Positions 16,666 through 25,339 of a DNA stretch of 64,000 bases are shown in pieces; within the stretch, counting starts at the first letter, position 1, and every line of letters begins with the position of its first letter. The notes beneath the pieces are model-generated. The model searched no databases and was not told the origin of the DNA. It worked only from the letters and a program-made list of their open reading frames with translations. Both the position numbers and the translations under genes were made by a program. Source of the DNA: Candidatus Dormiibacterota bacterium (GTDB lineage: Bacteria > Chloroflexota > Dormibacteria > CF-121); the NCBI GenBank assembly GCA_035544955.1, contig DASZZN010000051.1, positions 1-64,000 on the forward strand, in the 5' to 3' direction.

Positions 16666-17571
16666 TCAGGCCACCCCGCGGTCTGCGGTCACGGCCGCTG
16701 GCCGGCGAGGCCGGCTGGTCAGGAAGACCCCCAGCAGGATCACGACCATGCCGGCAACGATCGGGATGGTGATCGCCTCGCGGAGCAGGCTGGCACCCCA
16801 GAAGACCGCGGTGATCGGAAGCAGAAAGGTCACGGTCGTCGCGCGGGTGGCACCGAGCGTGTTCATCATGAAGTAATAGAGAAGGAAACCGATCCCCGAG
16901 GCGCCCACACCGAGGAAGAGCAGGGCGGCGATCGACGCCACCTGCAGGTGGGTCGCGCCAATCGTGGGCAACGCCACGGCGAGGGCCAAGGGAGCGGTGA
17001 GCGCCAGCTGCCAGAAGCCGACCTGCAGGGGGCTCACGCCTCGTAGCCGTCGTCGCTGCACGAGGGCCGCCACGGCGTAGCTGCACGCCGCCCCGGCGAC
17101 CGCCAGTGTCCCTATCGTGGTGGCGCGCAAGGGCTGGCCGATGAGATCGGGAGCGATCAGGATCCCGGTGCCGAGGAATCCGATCGCCACGCCCAGATAA
17201 TTGAGCCCGCTCGGCCGCTCGGCGGGTGTGACCCAGTAGGCGAACACCGCCGTCCACAACGGCGTGGTCGCGTTCAGGATGCTGGCCAGCGCGCTGCTGA
17301 TCGACTGCTCACCGAAGGCGATGGCGCCCCAGGGGACGAGGCTGCCGACGATGGCCATCGTAAGGAACGGCAGCAGGCGCGACCGGGTCCCGGGTGGGAA
17401 GGGCGTTTGCCGGCGCACCGCAAAGATCACGCCGAGGGTGAGCGCGCCGAAAAATGCCCGAGCCAGCACCAGCGTCGCCGGGCTCATGTCGCGCACGGCA
17501 AGCTTGATGAAGAGGAACGCGGCGCCCCAGATCAGGGCCAGCGTGATGAGCGCGAGGTAGCCGCGTCGCAT
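16666..17571 (-). CDS. EamA/DMT-family transporter
   Basis: The 301-residue protein has ten predicted membrane spans arranged as two EamA repeats (about 1-140 and 150-290). The opening LALIWGAAFLFIKLAVRDMSP is typical of the family, as are the second-repeat blocks FLLYYFMMNTLGATRATTVTFLLPI and LREAITIPIVAGMVVILLGV. Family members export or import small metabolites such as amino acids; substrate is unknown here. Its start at 17571 is an ATG. Neighbours (lipoprotein, glycosyltransferase cluster) do not indicate a substrate. Confidence 0.85.
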   Translation of the reverse strand: MRRGYLALITLALIWGAAFLFIKLAVRDMSPATLVLARAFFGALTLGVIFAVRRQTPFPPGTRSRLLPFLTMAIVGSLVPWGAIAFGEQSISSALASILNATTPLWTAVFAYWVTPAERPSGLNYLGVAIGFLGTGILIAPDLIGQPLRATTIGTLAVAGAACSYAVAALVQRRRLRGVSPLQVGFWQLALTAPLALAVALPTIGATHLQVASIAALLFLGVGASGIGFLLYYFMMNTLGATRATTVTFLLPITAVFWGASLLREAITIPIVAGMVVILLGVFLTSRPRRPAAVTADRGVA

Positions 17572-17603
17572 CGATCGATTATGCGTAGTCGCTACGTAAC
17601 CGG

Positions 17604-19454
17604 CTACTCCGAGATGGGTTGGGCCCGATGCCGCGCCAGGAAGTACTCGGGCACGGTGTTCATCGGGGGGCGCTCCTGGTCCTCGATCTCTTTCTGTTCG
17701 ATCCAGTAGCGCTCGTCCTCGTAGTGGATCAGCTTCATCGTCTTGTTGACTTCCTCGAGCAGGTGAATGCGGTGCCTGTCACCGAGGTGCTTGAGACCGA
17801 CCTGCATGATCGCGAAGGCCATCTTCGAGAGGTCGAACAAGGTCTGATTTCGGTGCACCCGCATGCCGAGGTCGACCTGCGCGATGGAGCGGAGTCCGTA
17901 CGCCTCCGACATGGCGAGCAGCAATCCGAGCTCCACCCCATAGCCGGTGAAGAACGGCACGCTTTCCAGCACACGGCGGCGCCCGGCGTACTCACCCGAG
18001 AGCGGCTGCACCAGGCCCGAGAGCTCCGGAAAGAACAGGTTCAGCAGCGGCCGCGCGGCCAGCTCGGTGACGCGTCCGCCGCCCTGGGCCTGGAATTCGG
18101 TGCCGAATTTCAACGGACGGCGGTAGAAGCCCTTGACGTAATGGATCCCGGGGTCGCTCAGCAGTGGCCCGAGGAGGCCGTAGACGAATTTCGGATGGAT
18201 GTTGCTGATGTCCGTGTCGACCCAGCAGATGAGGTCGCCCTTGAGCGTGAAGAGGCTCTTCCAGAGGGCTTCGCCTTTTCCCTGGAAGGCGCCGTACCGG
18301 GGGAGAATCTCGCTGTGCTGCACGACCGTCACGCCGGCCCGCTCGGCAATCGCGGCCGTGCGATCGGTCGACCCAGAGTCGATGACCACGATCTCGTCGA
18401 CCAGCGGGACCCGGTCCATCAGCGCCGTCTTGAAGGTGCGGATCACCTTGCCGATGGTGGCTTGTTCGTTGAGCGTTGGCAGCCCGAGGCTGATGGTCGC
18501 GCCCTGCCGCTGCTTCAGGTCGACGAGCCGCCGCAGGTCACCGAACTCCCGGCTGTGGAAGGTGTTCTCGGCGAACCAGCGATCGACGCGCTCCGCCGCC
18601 GCGGCGCGGCTCTCGACACGGAAGGGACGATCCGGATCCTTGAGCTCGGTCACCGGCGCCGCCGTCTTGACCACCATCACGCTGCCCGGCAGCCGCCGCA
18701 GCAAGCGGCCGACCGGCGCGCCAAGCACCATCGGTCGGTGCATCAGACTCATCGTCGCGCCCAGCACCACGAGCTGATGCTGCGCCGCCTCGCGCACGAT
18801 CGCTTCCCGAACCGCGGTGGAGAAGAGGGTAATCCGCCGCACCGGCACGTCCACCGCGCTCGACAGCTTGAGGAACGCCTTTTCCTCGCGCTGGCGTGAC
18901 TCGTCCGAGATCCGCGGGTTGTAGACGTGGAGAACACACAGCTCGGCGCCGGTTTGCTTACACACGGTGGCCGCCAGTCGCAAGGCGAGCTCGGCACTTG
19001 GGCCACCTCGAACTGGCACGAGCACGCTTTTGATCGGCGCGGTCTCCGGCCGCACCAGGGCAACATCGCACGGTGGGTCGACGAGCAAGTCCTCGACCGC
19101 GTTCACCCAGAGGCCGTCGCGCTCCTGGCTGCTGCCCGCCTCGAGCACCAGCAGGTTGGTGTCGGTTTCCAGCACAGCCTCGCGGATCCCTTGCGCCGCA
19201 ACATGGGCGATCCGGACCTGGCCACGAAGCTCTCCCGGCCCCCGCTCCGCGTAGCGCGTGATGCGGGAGAGCAGCGCGCGGTACGCCCGCGCCACCTCCA
19301 CGCCTTCGCTCAGCGCGCGTTCCGGCGCCATTTCGATGACTCCCAGCAGGGTGCCGCGCGAGTCCTCGGCATTGAGGAAGGGCGAGACCGCCTTGAGCAG
19401 CGGGCCCGACCGCGCCGGATTCGTGGTCGGGATCAGGACGCGGTAGTGGCTCAC
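17604..19454 (-). CDS. UspA-UspA-glucosyl-3-phosphoglycerate synthase fusion
   Basis: The 616-residue protein has two universal-stress-protein-like domains (about 1-140 and 140-268) in front of a GT81-type glycosyltransferase (about 285-616). The second Usp domain keeps the ATP-loop-like pattern VLGATMSLMHRPMVLGAPVGRLL. The GT part has the NDP-sugar-binding WVDTDISN (about 411-418), VKGFYRRPLK and SGEYAGRR, all typical of GpgS, which joins glucose from a nucleotide sugar to 3-phosphoglycerate. Ordinary GpgS is about 320 residues and lacks Usp domains. The GTG start overlaps the stop of the upstream glycosyltransferase (GTGA). With its neighbours this suggests glucosylglycerate or related compatible-solute synthesis under stress control. 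Confidence 0.85.
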   Translation of the reverse strand: MSHYRVLIPTTNPARSGPLLKAVSPFLNAEDSRGTLLGVIEMAPERALSEGVEVARAYRALLSRITRYAERGPGELRGQVRIAHVAAQGIREAVLETDTNLLVLEAGSSQERDGLWVNAVEDLLVDPPCDVALVRPETAPIKSVLVPVRGGPSAELALRLAATVCKQTGAELCVLHVYNPRISDESRQREEKAFLKLSSAVDVPVRRITLFSTAVREAIVREAAQHQLVVLGATMSLMHRPMVLGAPVGRLLRRLPGSVMVVKTAAPVTELKDPDRPFRVESRAAAAERVDRWFAENTFHSREFGDLRRLVDLKQRQGATISLGLPTLNEQATIGKVIRTFKTALMDRVPLVDEIVVIDSGSTDRTAAIAERAGVTVVQHSEILPRYGAFQGKGEALWKSLFTLKGDLICWVDTDISNIHPKFVYGLLGPLLSDPGIHYVKGFYRRPLKFGTEFQAQGGGRVTELAARPLLNLFFPELSGLVQPLSGEYAGRRRVLESVPFFTGYGVELGLLLAMSEAYGLRSIAQVDLGMRVHRNQTLFDLSKMAFAIMQVGLKHLGDRHRIHLLEEVNKTMKLIHYEDERYWIEQKEIEDQERPPMNTVPEYFLARHRAQPISE

Positions 19455-20701
19455 GTACTGGACAGCAGCGGTTCGATGCGCTCGGCTACGATACGGTCCC
19501 AGGCGAGCGCGTTGATGACGCGGTGGCGTAGCCGGGCGACGGGCGATTCGAGCGCCTGCAGCACGGCGGCCGCAAACGCCGCTGGTCCGTCTGCGAGGGG
19601 CACGAATGTCACGCCCTCGGGCGCGACCTCGCGAAAGGCGGGCAGGTCGGTGCAGACCACGGGGACACGAAAGATCGCCGCTTCCGCCAGGGGAAGTCCG
19701 AATCCCTCGCTCGAGCTCGGGAGTGTGACCACGTCAGACAGCATATAAAGGTCAGAGAGTGTTGCCGCGTCGATGGCGTAGCCGTCCGTCGCGCTTGATT
19801 TCTGCTCGAAGAGGAAGCGCACCGATTCCTCCATCCCCATCACTTCCGTGAGTTGTTTCAGTTCCTGTACATACTCGAGCGCGAGCGGGTTGTGCGGGCC
19901 TGGAGGTCCCGTGATCAGCAGTTGGACGCTCCGTCCCGATGCCCGAACGGCAGCGGCGGCCTCGATCGCCCACTCGAGGTTCTTCCGTCGGGTGATCCGC
20001 ACCGGGGCGAGCAACACGACATCGCTACCGCCGAGGCCGAAGCGCTCGGCGAGCTCTTTCGCGACTGGGCCCAACTTGAACAGCGCCGCCGGGTCGATGC
20101 CGTTCGGGATGACCTGGTTCGCGTCGACGTCGACGCCGGTCAACTCCCGCCACTCGTCGAGTCGCTGGCCGGAGACGAAAATCGAAGTGATCTTCGGATG
20201 CGGCCGGCGCAGCAGATTCCAGGGCTCGCGGTCCTGCATCAAGGGGCGGTAGAGGGGGTTGACCCAGCTCAGGTCGTGGACCCAGGAGATGATGCGCGTA
20301 TGTTCCCGTTCCGCGATCTTCCAGAGGGCCGCGGTCAGCGGCAGGTTGAAGTGCAGGCTGAGGGCATTGTGAACGATTAGCGAATCGAGTTCCGTCATCG
20401 CGGGTTCCAGCCGGCGCTCGATGGTCGCTTGCAGCGGAGCAAAGCCCGGCGGAACGTGTCCGCGATCGAGCCCGTCGCGAATGGCGCTCACTTCCGGGTA
20501 CTTGGAATCGAGTTCGGGAATGATGACCAGCTTGATGCCGCCTGCGGCAGAAGGAAACGGACCACCGCGCCCGCTGAGGACCGTAATGGCGTGGCCACGC
20601 GCGGCGAGCCGGGTCGCCTGCTCATAGAGGATCGTTTCCACCCCGCCGATGATGGGTGGGCACGTGTAGTGCAGGAGACCAACGCGCGCCCCGATGGCCA
20701 A
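19451..20701 (-). CDS. GT4-family glycosyltransferase
   Basis: The 416-residue protein is a GT-B fold, family-4 transferase. The N-terminal domain has PIIGGVETILYEQATRLAARGH. The C-terminal domain has APVRITRRKNLEWAIEA, LLITGPPGPHNP and the donor-binding PSSSEGFGLPLAEAA, with the EX7E glutamates in the last. The start is TTG 20701, 8 bases after the glucosidase stop, and the stop overlaps the UspA-GpgS gene. Acceptor and sugar are unknown; the location suggests it acts with GpgS on a glucosylglycerate-type or storage glycan. It is not MggA-specific by any motif I can see. Confidence 0.85.
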   Translation of the reverse strand: MAIGARVGLLHYTCPPIIGGVETILYEQATRLAARGHAITVLSGRGGPFPSAAGGIKLVIIPELDSKYPEVSAIRDGLDRGHVPPGFAPLQATIERRLEPAMTELDSLIVHNALSLHFNLPLTAALWKIAEREHTRIISWVHDLSWVNPLYRPLMQDREPWNLLRRPHPKITSIFVSGQRLDEWRELTGVDVDANQVIPNGIDPAALFKLGPVAKELAERFGLGGSDVVLLAPVRITRRKNLEWAIEAAAAVRASGRSVQLLITGPPGPHNPLALEYVQELKQLTEVMGMEESVRFLFEQKSSATDGYAIDAATLSDLYMLSDVVTLPSSSEGFGLPLAEAAIFRVPVVCTDLPAFREVAPEGVTFVPLADGPAAFAAAVLQALESPVARLRHRVINALAWDRIVAERIEPLLSST

Positions 20702-20709
20702 GTTGCTAA

Positions 20710-22842
20710 TTACGTGATGAGCGGCGGTTCATCGAGGATGACGGCCAGGTCGTCGGGCTTCTCCATGACGTCAACGTGCGGCCGGCCGCCGTTGTAATCC
20801 ACCTTGAAGGAGAGCTTGCCATTCCCGACCCGCATCCCGCGGATCTCGATGCTGCGCGCCTGCCCGAACGGGATGGGGTTCAGGTAGATGCGGCCGGCGG
20901 TCGTGTCGGGGACGATGCCAAGCGCGGTTTGCATCAAGTGGAAGGCTGCCCCCGCGCCCCAGGCCTGCGGATTGCAGGACACCAGGTATTCGGCGGGACC
21001 GTTGTTGTAGTGCATGTCGCGGCGGAATCCGCAGAACAACTCGGGCAAGCGGTGGTCCGGCATGCGGATGCCGGCTTCCATGATGCCCTCGATCACCTGG
21101 CCCGCCGCGTCGGCGTGCCGGTAGCGGCGCAAGCCAGCGGCTGCGATCGAGTTGTCGTGTGGCCAGATGGTGCCGTTGTGATAACTCATCGGGTTGTAGT
21201 GTGGCGAGTCGGCGGAGAGCGTGCGGATGCCCCAGCCGGAGAACATGTCCGGCGCCATCAACCGATCTTTGAGGATTTCGGCGCGCTCCGGATCGATGAT
21301 GCCGGCCCAGAGGCCGTGCGCCGGGTTCGAGGTGATCGACGGAATCGGTACCTTCTGTCGATCGAGCCCCTGGGCGTAGAACTGCTCGCGGTCGAGCCAG
21401 AATGCGAGCTCGAATCTGCGCCTCAGCTCGGCGGCCTCGCGCGCCAGCCGCTCCGCCATCACCGGTTGGCCGAGCCGTTCGAGGATCCGGCTCAGCCCGA
21501 CCTTCGCCTGGTAGACGTAGCCCTGCACTTCGACCAGGGCCACGGGCAACTCCGCCGGGCGTCCGTCCGGGTAGAGCAGCGAGTCGTGCGAATCTTTCCA
21601 ACCCTGGTTGCGCACGCCGCCGCTGGCGCGCTCGGCGTACTCGACGAAGCCGTCGTGGTCGTGATCACCGTAGAGGTCGACCCATTTGAGGGCGCCCAGG
21701 ATTGCGGGCAGGAGCTCAACGAAAAGATCCTGGTCGTTGAGCCAGTCCATCATTTCGACCGCGGTGACCAGGAAGAGCGGCGTGCTGTCGACGGATCCGT
21801 AGTAGGGCGTGTGCGGGATCAGTTTGAGGTTCGCCAGCTCGCCGTAGCGCGCCTCGTGGAGGATCTTGCCGGGCTCCTCCTCGCGTGACGGGTCGACCTT
21901 GCGACCCTGATGCTGTGCCAGGTAGCGCAAAGTTCCCCGGGCGACTTCCGGATTGAGCATCAGGGTCTGGATGGACGCGATCAGGGCATCGCGCCCGAAT
22001 GGTGCCGAGAACCACGGGATGCCCGCCATCGGAAAGATGCCGCTCTCGAACTCTTCGAGCAGGATCCGCAGGTCCATCTGGCTGCGGCGGAGCAGGCCCC
22101 GGTCCAGGAAGGCATTGTCGGTACGGATCCTGGTCGTGTTGTCATGCCAGCGGCGGTAGGATCCCTGCAGCGCCTGCAGCGCATCATCGTAACGGTAGCC
22201 CAGCATCGGCTCGCTCTCCCCAATCACCGGGATGACGTCGACCACGACGGTGACGGTATCTTTCGGCTCCAGGTGGAAGTGCCAGCTGAGCGTGCCGTCC
22301 TCGTGAAGCGTGCGGGGCGTGGGGTCGACGACCACATCGGTGTGCCGTAGGACGCCATCCTGGCCGTCGTAGGTGAAAGTAATGCCCCGCTCACCAATGT
22401 CGGGAGTTCGCAGCGTGCCGCGAGTCTGCACCTTGTAGCCGCGGACGTCGAACATGTCGCGGAAGTCGGCCTCGATCCGGAGTGAGCATTCGATCTCGAC
22501 CGGCTCGGTACCGCAGTTCTGGACACCGATCCGTTCGTGCAGCCCCCCGTAGATGAAGCGACTGCGACGAATGCTCAGGCTCTGCTGAGGAATCCGGCGT
22601 TTGCCTTCGTCGAGGAGGAGCACGGGGTTGACCATCTGGAAGGTGGCCACATAGCTCTCGTCGACGGAAGCCGAGAGGAGGATCGGCTGTAACCGGTTGA
22701 GCCGGAACTCATAGGCTGAGAGGAAGCGGGTATCAGAAAAGTAGAGACCGAGCCCTTTCGTGTTTCCGGCCGGGATGTCGCCCATCTCATCGGACACCAT
22801 CATGATCCGGTTCTCTTTCAGAACCACCCGGCCGTCCGACAC
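20710..22842 (-). CDS. Amylo-alpha-1,6-glucosidase-like debranching enzyme
   Basis: The 710-residue protein has the N-terminal beta domain typical of bacterial glycogen-debranching enzymes (about 1-240, including GNTKGLGLYFSDTRFLS). An alpha/alpha-toroid glycosidase domain follows (about 260-650) with GIPWFSAPFGRDALIA, GWKDSHDSLLYPDG and YHNGTIWPHDNSIAAAGL. Such enzymes hydrolyse alpha-1,6 or other alpha-glucosidic bonds. It is the first gene of the unit with GT4 and UspA-GpgS, so hydrolysis or remodelling of the product of those enzymes is plausible. The start is GTG 22842, with a TATAAT only 7 bases upstream. Confidence 0.85.
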   Translation of the reverse strand: MSDGRVVLKENRIMMVSDEMGDIPAGNTKGLGLYFSDTRFLSAYEFRLNRLQPILLSASVDESYVATFQMVNPVLLLDEGKRRIPQQSLSIRRSRFIYGGLHERIGVQNCGTEPVEIECSLRIEADFRDMFDVRGYKVQTRGTLRTPDIGERGITFTYDGQDGVLRHTDVVVDPTPRTLHEDGTLSWHFHLEPKDTVTVVVDVIPVIGESEPMLGYRYDDALQALQGSYRRWHDNTTRIRTDNAFLDRGLLRRSQMDLRILLEEFESGIFPMAGIPWFSAPFGRDALIASIQTLMLNPEVARGTLRYLAQHQGRKVDPSREEEPGKILHEARYGELANLKLIPHTPYYGSVDSTPLFLVTAVEMMDWLNDQDLFVELLPAILGALKWVDLYGDHDHDGFVEYAERASGGVRNQGWKDSHDSLLYPDGRPAELPVALVEVQGYVYQAKVGLSRILERLGQPVMAERLAREAAELRRRFELAFWLDREQFYAQGLDRQKVPIPSITSNPAHGLWAGIIDPERAEILKDRLMAPDMFSGWGIRTLSADSPHYNPMSYHNGTIWPHDNSIAAAGLRRYRHADAAGQVIEGIMEAGIRMPDHRLPELFCGFRRDMHYNNGPAEYLVSCNPQAWGAGAAFHLMQTALGIVPDTTAGRIYLNPIPFGQARSIEIRGMRVGNGKLSFKVDYNGGRPHVDVMEKPDDLAVILDEPPLIT

Positions 22843-22849
22843 GGTGCCT

Positions 22850-22855
22850 ATTATA
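22850..22855 (-). promoter_or_regulatory. TATAAT -10 element of the debranching-enzyme unit
   Basis: A perfect TATAAT on the minus strand lies 7 bases before the GTG start of the 710-residue glucosidase, which places the transcription start at or next to the start codon. The -35 region is not recognisable. Confidence 0.5.
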
Positions 22856-22921
22856 GGTTCGGGTTTTCACAAAGCCCCCTGCCGAGATACACCAAATGTT
22901 GATAATCCCCACCCACACCTG

Positions 22922-24265
22922 ATGGCGCTGCCTTTAGTGGCGATCGTCGGGCGCCCGAACGTGGGGAAATCCGCCCTGTTCAATCGGATTCTCGGCGAGC
23001 GCCGAGCCATCGTCGATCCGATGGCCGGACTCACGCGGGACCGGCTGTACGCGGAGAGCGAGTGGCAGGGCCGCAAGTTCGTCATTGTCGATACCGCCGG
23101 ACTGGTTCTCGGCAAGGACCGTGACGAGGTCCCGGCGCAGCGCGAGTTGCGGCGCCGCATGGAGGAACAGAGCCGGCTCGCCATCGAGGAAGCGGACCTG
23201 GTGTTGTTCGTGCTCGATGTGAGGGAAGGCCTGACCGCCATCGATCGCGACATTGCGGAGCTGTTGCGCAAATCGCGAACCCCGGTGCTGGTGGTCGCCA
23301 ACAAGGCCGACGGCCGGGGCCGGGAGGTGCTGGCGAGCGAGTTCTATGAGCTCGGGGTAGGCGACCCCTGGGTCATCTCAGCGTTGCACGGCACGGGCAG
23401 CGGCGACCTGCTCGATGCGGTAGTGGAGCGGTTGCCACCGCCAACGCCCGAGCTGGTCGATGACAAGCTGGCCGGCCGAGTGGCCATCCTGGGGCGACCG
23501 AACGTGGGGAAGTCATCGCTGGTGAATGCGCTGATCGGCGACGAACGAAGCCTGGTGACGCCCGTCCCGGGGACCACGCGCGACCCGGTCGACACGACGG
23601 TGACGTTTCAGGGCAAGCGTGTCTTGCTGGTCGACACCGCCGGCATCAGGCGGCCTGGCCTGACAAAGGGCGTCGAGCAATACTCGCTGCTGCGCGGGCT
23701 GCGCGCGATGGAACGCGCCGATATCGGGATCGTGGTGATCGACGCGAGGGAGGGATTGACGGCGCAGGATGCCCACATCGCCGGTTACGTTGTCGAGGCG
23801 GGCCGCGGACTCGTCCTGGTGCTGAACAAGTGGGACCTCCTCGCTCCCGAAGAGAAAGAGGAGAAGGTCTGGCGCAAGAAGATCAAGGACGCCTTAAGCT
23901 TTGCGCCCTGGGCGCCGATCTCATATGTGTCGGCGAAGACGGGCCAGCGGGTGGCGCAGCCGCTCGAGGTCGCCCTCAAGGTGGTCGAGGAACGCAAACG
24001 CCGGGTTGCCACGCCCGAGCTCAATCGCTGGTTGCGCACCAATCTAGGCAAGCGCGAACCCCCTACGCACAAGGGGAAGCGGCTCAAGGTGCTCTATGTC
24101 ACGCAGGCCGAGGCCACCACGCCCACCTTTGTTTTTTTCGTAAACGACCCGGAGCTCGTCCACTTCTCCTACCGGCGTTACCTCGAGACGCAGCTCCGCT
24201 TGGCCTTCGGATTCCAGGGGACGCCGATTCGACTGGTCTTCAGGAAGCGCGGAGAAGAGACGTAG
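22922..24265 (+). CDS. der: Ribosome-assembly GTPase Der
   Basis: The 447-residue protein has the unique Der layout. G domain 1 shows GRPNVGKSAL, DTAGLV and NKADG; G domain 2 shows GRPNVGKSSLVNA, DTAGIRRPG and NKWDL. A C-terminal KH-like domain (RKKIKDALSFAPWAPISYVSA onward) ends in FRKRGEET. Der is needed for 50S subunit maturation. The frame is open upstream, but ATG 22922, just before PLVAIVGRPN, is where all Der proteins begin. It is divergent from the debranching-enzyme unit and is followed 14 bases later by a tRNA gene. Confidence 0.95.
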   Translation: MALPLVAIVGRPNVGKSALFNRILGERRAIVDPMAGLTRDRLYAESEWQGRKFVIVDTAGLVLGKDRDEVPAQRELRRRMEEQSRLAIEEADLVLFVLDVREGLTAIDRDIAELLRKSRTPVLVVANKADGRGREVLASEFYELGVGDPWVISALHGTGSGDLLDAVVERLPPPTPELVDDKLAGRVAILGRPNVGKSSLVNALIGDERSLVTPVPGTTRDPVDTTVTFQGKRVLLVDTAGIRRPGLTKGVEQYSLLRGLRAMERADIGIVVIDAREGLTAQDAHIAGYVVEAGRGLVLVLNKWDLLAPEEKEEKVWRKKIKDALSFAPWAPISYVSAKTGQRVAQPLEVALKVVEERKRRVATPELNRWLRTNLGKREPPTHKGKRLKVLYVTQAEATTPTFVFFVNDPELVHFSYRRYLETQLRLAFGFQGTPIRLVFRKRGEET

Positions 24266-24268
24266 AAT
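24263..24268 (+). promoter_or_regulatory. Putative -10 element of tRNA-Pro
   Basis: TAGAAT overlaps the end of der and lies 11 bases before the tRNA. A weak TTCAGG about 18 bases upstream could be the -35 element. Confidence 0.3.
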
Positions 24269-24279
24269 AAGCGCCGCGT

Positions 24280-24353
24280 CGGGGAGTGGCGCAGCCTGGT
24301 AGCGCACCTGAATGGGGTTCAGGGGGCCGCAGGTTCAAATCCTGTCTCCCCGA
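24280..24353 (+). tRNA. tRNA-Pro (anticodon GGG)
   Basis: The 74-nt sequence folds as a standard tRNA. Acceptor stem CGGGGAG pairs with CTCCCCG, and the discriminator base is A. The D arm is GCGCAGCCTGGTAGCGC. The anticodon stem-loop is CCTGA-ATGGGGT-TCAGG with anticodon GGG at 24314-24316. The T arm is GCAGG-TTCAAAT-CCTGT. CCA is not encoded. GGG reads proline CCC/CCU codons. Confidence 0.95.
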
Positions 24354-24364
24354 CTCTCTTTTGA
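24332..24364 (+). repeat. tRNA-Pro 3' end, left copy of a 33-bp direct repeat
   Basis: The T arm, acceptor 3' strand and 11 flanking bases of tRNA-Pro recur at 24757-24789 with 28 of 33 identical bases. Duplication of a tRNA 3' end is the usual footprint of integration at an attB site. Confidence 0.6.
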
Positions 24365-24485
24365 ATACGGTTTCGGCTTCACCATCAACAAGACGGCTGG
24401 CGATCTCAGCCGCAAAGCGGGGACGCGACTTGGGTCAACTTACAGAAGCCTTGACGGCCCTTCCGGTGCTGCGTAGCTTGGGAGC

Positions 24486-24635
24486 GTGAATCGGCAGATC
24501 GTCATCAGCGCCGTAGTGCTCATTCTGGCGACCATCCTGCTCTACCCTCGCGTCGGCAATGCGTTATGGGTTTGGCTGGCAATCGCCACCGTGATTTGGG
24601 TGATTGGGTTTGCCATTGTGCGGGTGCGGCGTTGA
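24486..24635 (+). CDS. Two-span small membrane protein
   Basis: GTG 24486 opens a 49-codon frame, VNRQIVISAVVLILATILLY then PRVGNALWVWLAIATVIWV and a tail GFAIVRVRR. Two membrane spans with short loops and a basic end are clear. TAGCTT, 6 bases before the GTG, fits a leaderless start. The gene lies between the two copies of the tRNA-Pro 3' end. No family is recognised. The clean two-helix pattern makes it more likely real than chance. Confidence 0.5.
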   Translation: MNRQIVISAVVLILATILLYPRVGNALWVWLAIATVIWVIGFAIVRVRR

Positions 24636-24756
24636 CGCGTTCCCGACCAGACGGGGCCAAAGCCAAGCTGGAGGCGTTGCTCGCGAGCACCGTTAGTTGC
24701 TACCGATCTGTACGTGAGGCACGCTTGTGGGGCCTTTCCAAGAAGGGGTAGCCAAA

Positions 24757-24789
24757 GTTTCAGATCCTGTCTCGCCGACTTTGTTTTGA
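24757..24789 (+). repeat. Imperfect copy of the tRNA-Pro 3' end
   Basis: GTTTCAGATCCTGTCTCGCC and the following 13 bases match the tRNA-Pro T arm, acceptor strand and 3' flank in 28 of 33 positions. It lacks the rest of a tRNA. It looks like an aged attachment-site copy closing a 0.4-kb interval, or a partial tRNA duplication. Confidence 0.55.
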
Positions 24790-24807
24790 CGGCCTAAGCT
24801 TCGAATC

Positions 24808-24909
24808 ATGTACGGCCCAGTGGGTGCTCCGATGTGGTTGTTCGGGCTCGGGGCGATCGTTATCTTGGGCGTTGTCGTCCTAATTGTCATCCTGACCAAC
24901 CGCTCCTGA
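24808..24909 (+). CDS. Single-span microprotein
   Basis: ATG 24808 starts a 33-residue frame: MYGPVGAPMWLFGLGAIVI, then a hydrophobic stretch to VILTNRS. It is essentially one membrane helix with a short polar tail. TAAGCT lies 7 bases upstream, again fitting a leaderless start. It lies just outside the right tRNA-like repeat. Function is unknown. Confidence 0.45.
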   Translation: MYGPVGAPMWLFGLGAIVILGVVVLIVILTNRS

Positions 24910-24933
24910 GCGCGGATCAACGTCGCGCCGGTC

Positions 24934-25329
24934 TTACGCCGGCGGTTGCCCGCGCCGGCCCATGAACCACTCGCGGATCGATCGGCACCGGCCGCGGTCG
25001 TCGAACTGGATCAGAAAGATGTTGTCGTACTCACGGACGAGCTCAGCTTTGGAAGCATCCTTGAAGTAGCGGCTCCGTCCATGCGCCACCGCGAGATCGC
25101 CCTCGATGGCGATCGGCTCGTAGCGTCCCTCGTAGGTGCCCGGCGCGTCCTTGGGCTCGAGCCAGGAGGCGACGATCGCGAGCCGGCCGCGCACGGGTTC
25201 CTCGAAGGGGTGGTAAGCATAGGTCGCGTCTTCAGTGAAGAGATCACCGATCGAGTCTGGATCGTAAGTTTCCCACGCCCGGACGTAGGCTGCCAGCCAG
25301 GCGGTGACCGTGTCTTTGGTCAGCGGCAC
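24934..25329 (-). CDS. SnoaL/NTF2-like protein
   Basis: The 131-residue protein has the cone-shaped NTF2-like pattern. A first helix region holds VTAWLAAYVRAWETYDPDSI, then GDLFTEDATYAYHPFEEPVRG, and the beta strands include HGRSRYFKDASKAELVREYDN and NIFLIQFDDRGRCRSIREWF. The family includes small-molecule isomerases and non-catalytic ligand binders; no substrate can be named. GTG 25329 follows the stop of the 54-residue gene by 10 bases, so both use the promoter at 25551-25580. Confidence 0.8.
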   Translation of the reverse strand: MPLTKDTVTAWLAAYVRAWETYDPDSIGDLFTEDATYAYHPFEEPVRGRLAIVASWLEPKDAPGTYEGRYEPIAIEGDLAVAHGRSRYFKDASKAELVREYDNIFLIQFDDRGRCRSIREWFMGRRGQPPA

Positions 25330-25339
25330 GCCGTCGAGT

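Noticed and set aside
24286-24489. An open frame starting in tRNA-Pro (MAQPGSAPEWG...)
   Set aside because: It translates the tRNA gene and its 3' flank. No family likeness, no ribosome binding site; a shadow of the tRNA.
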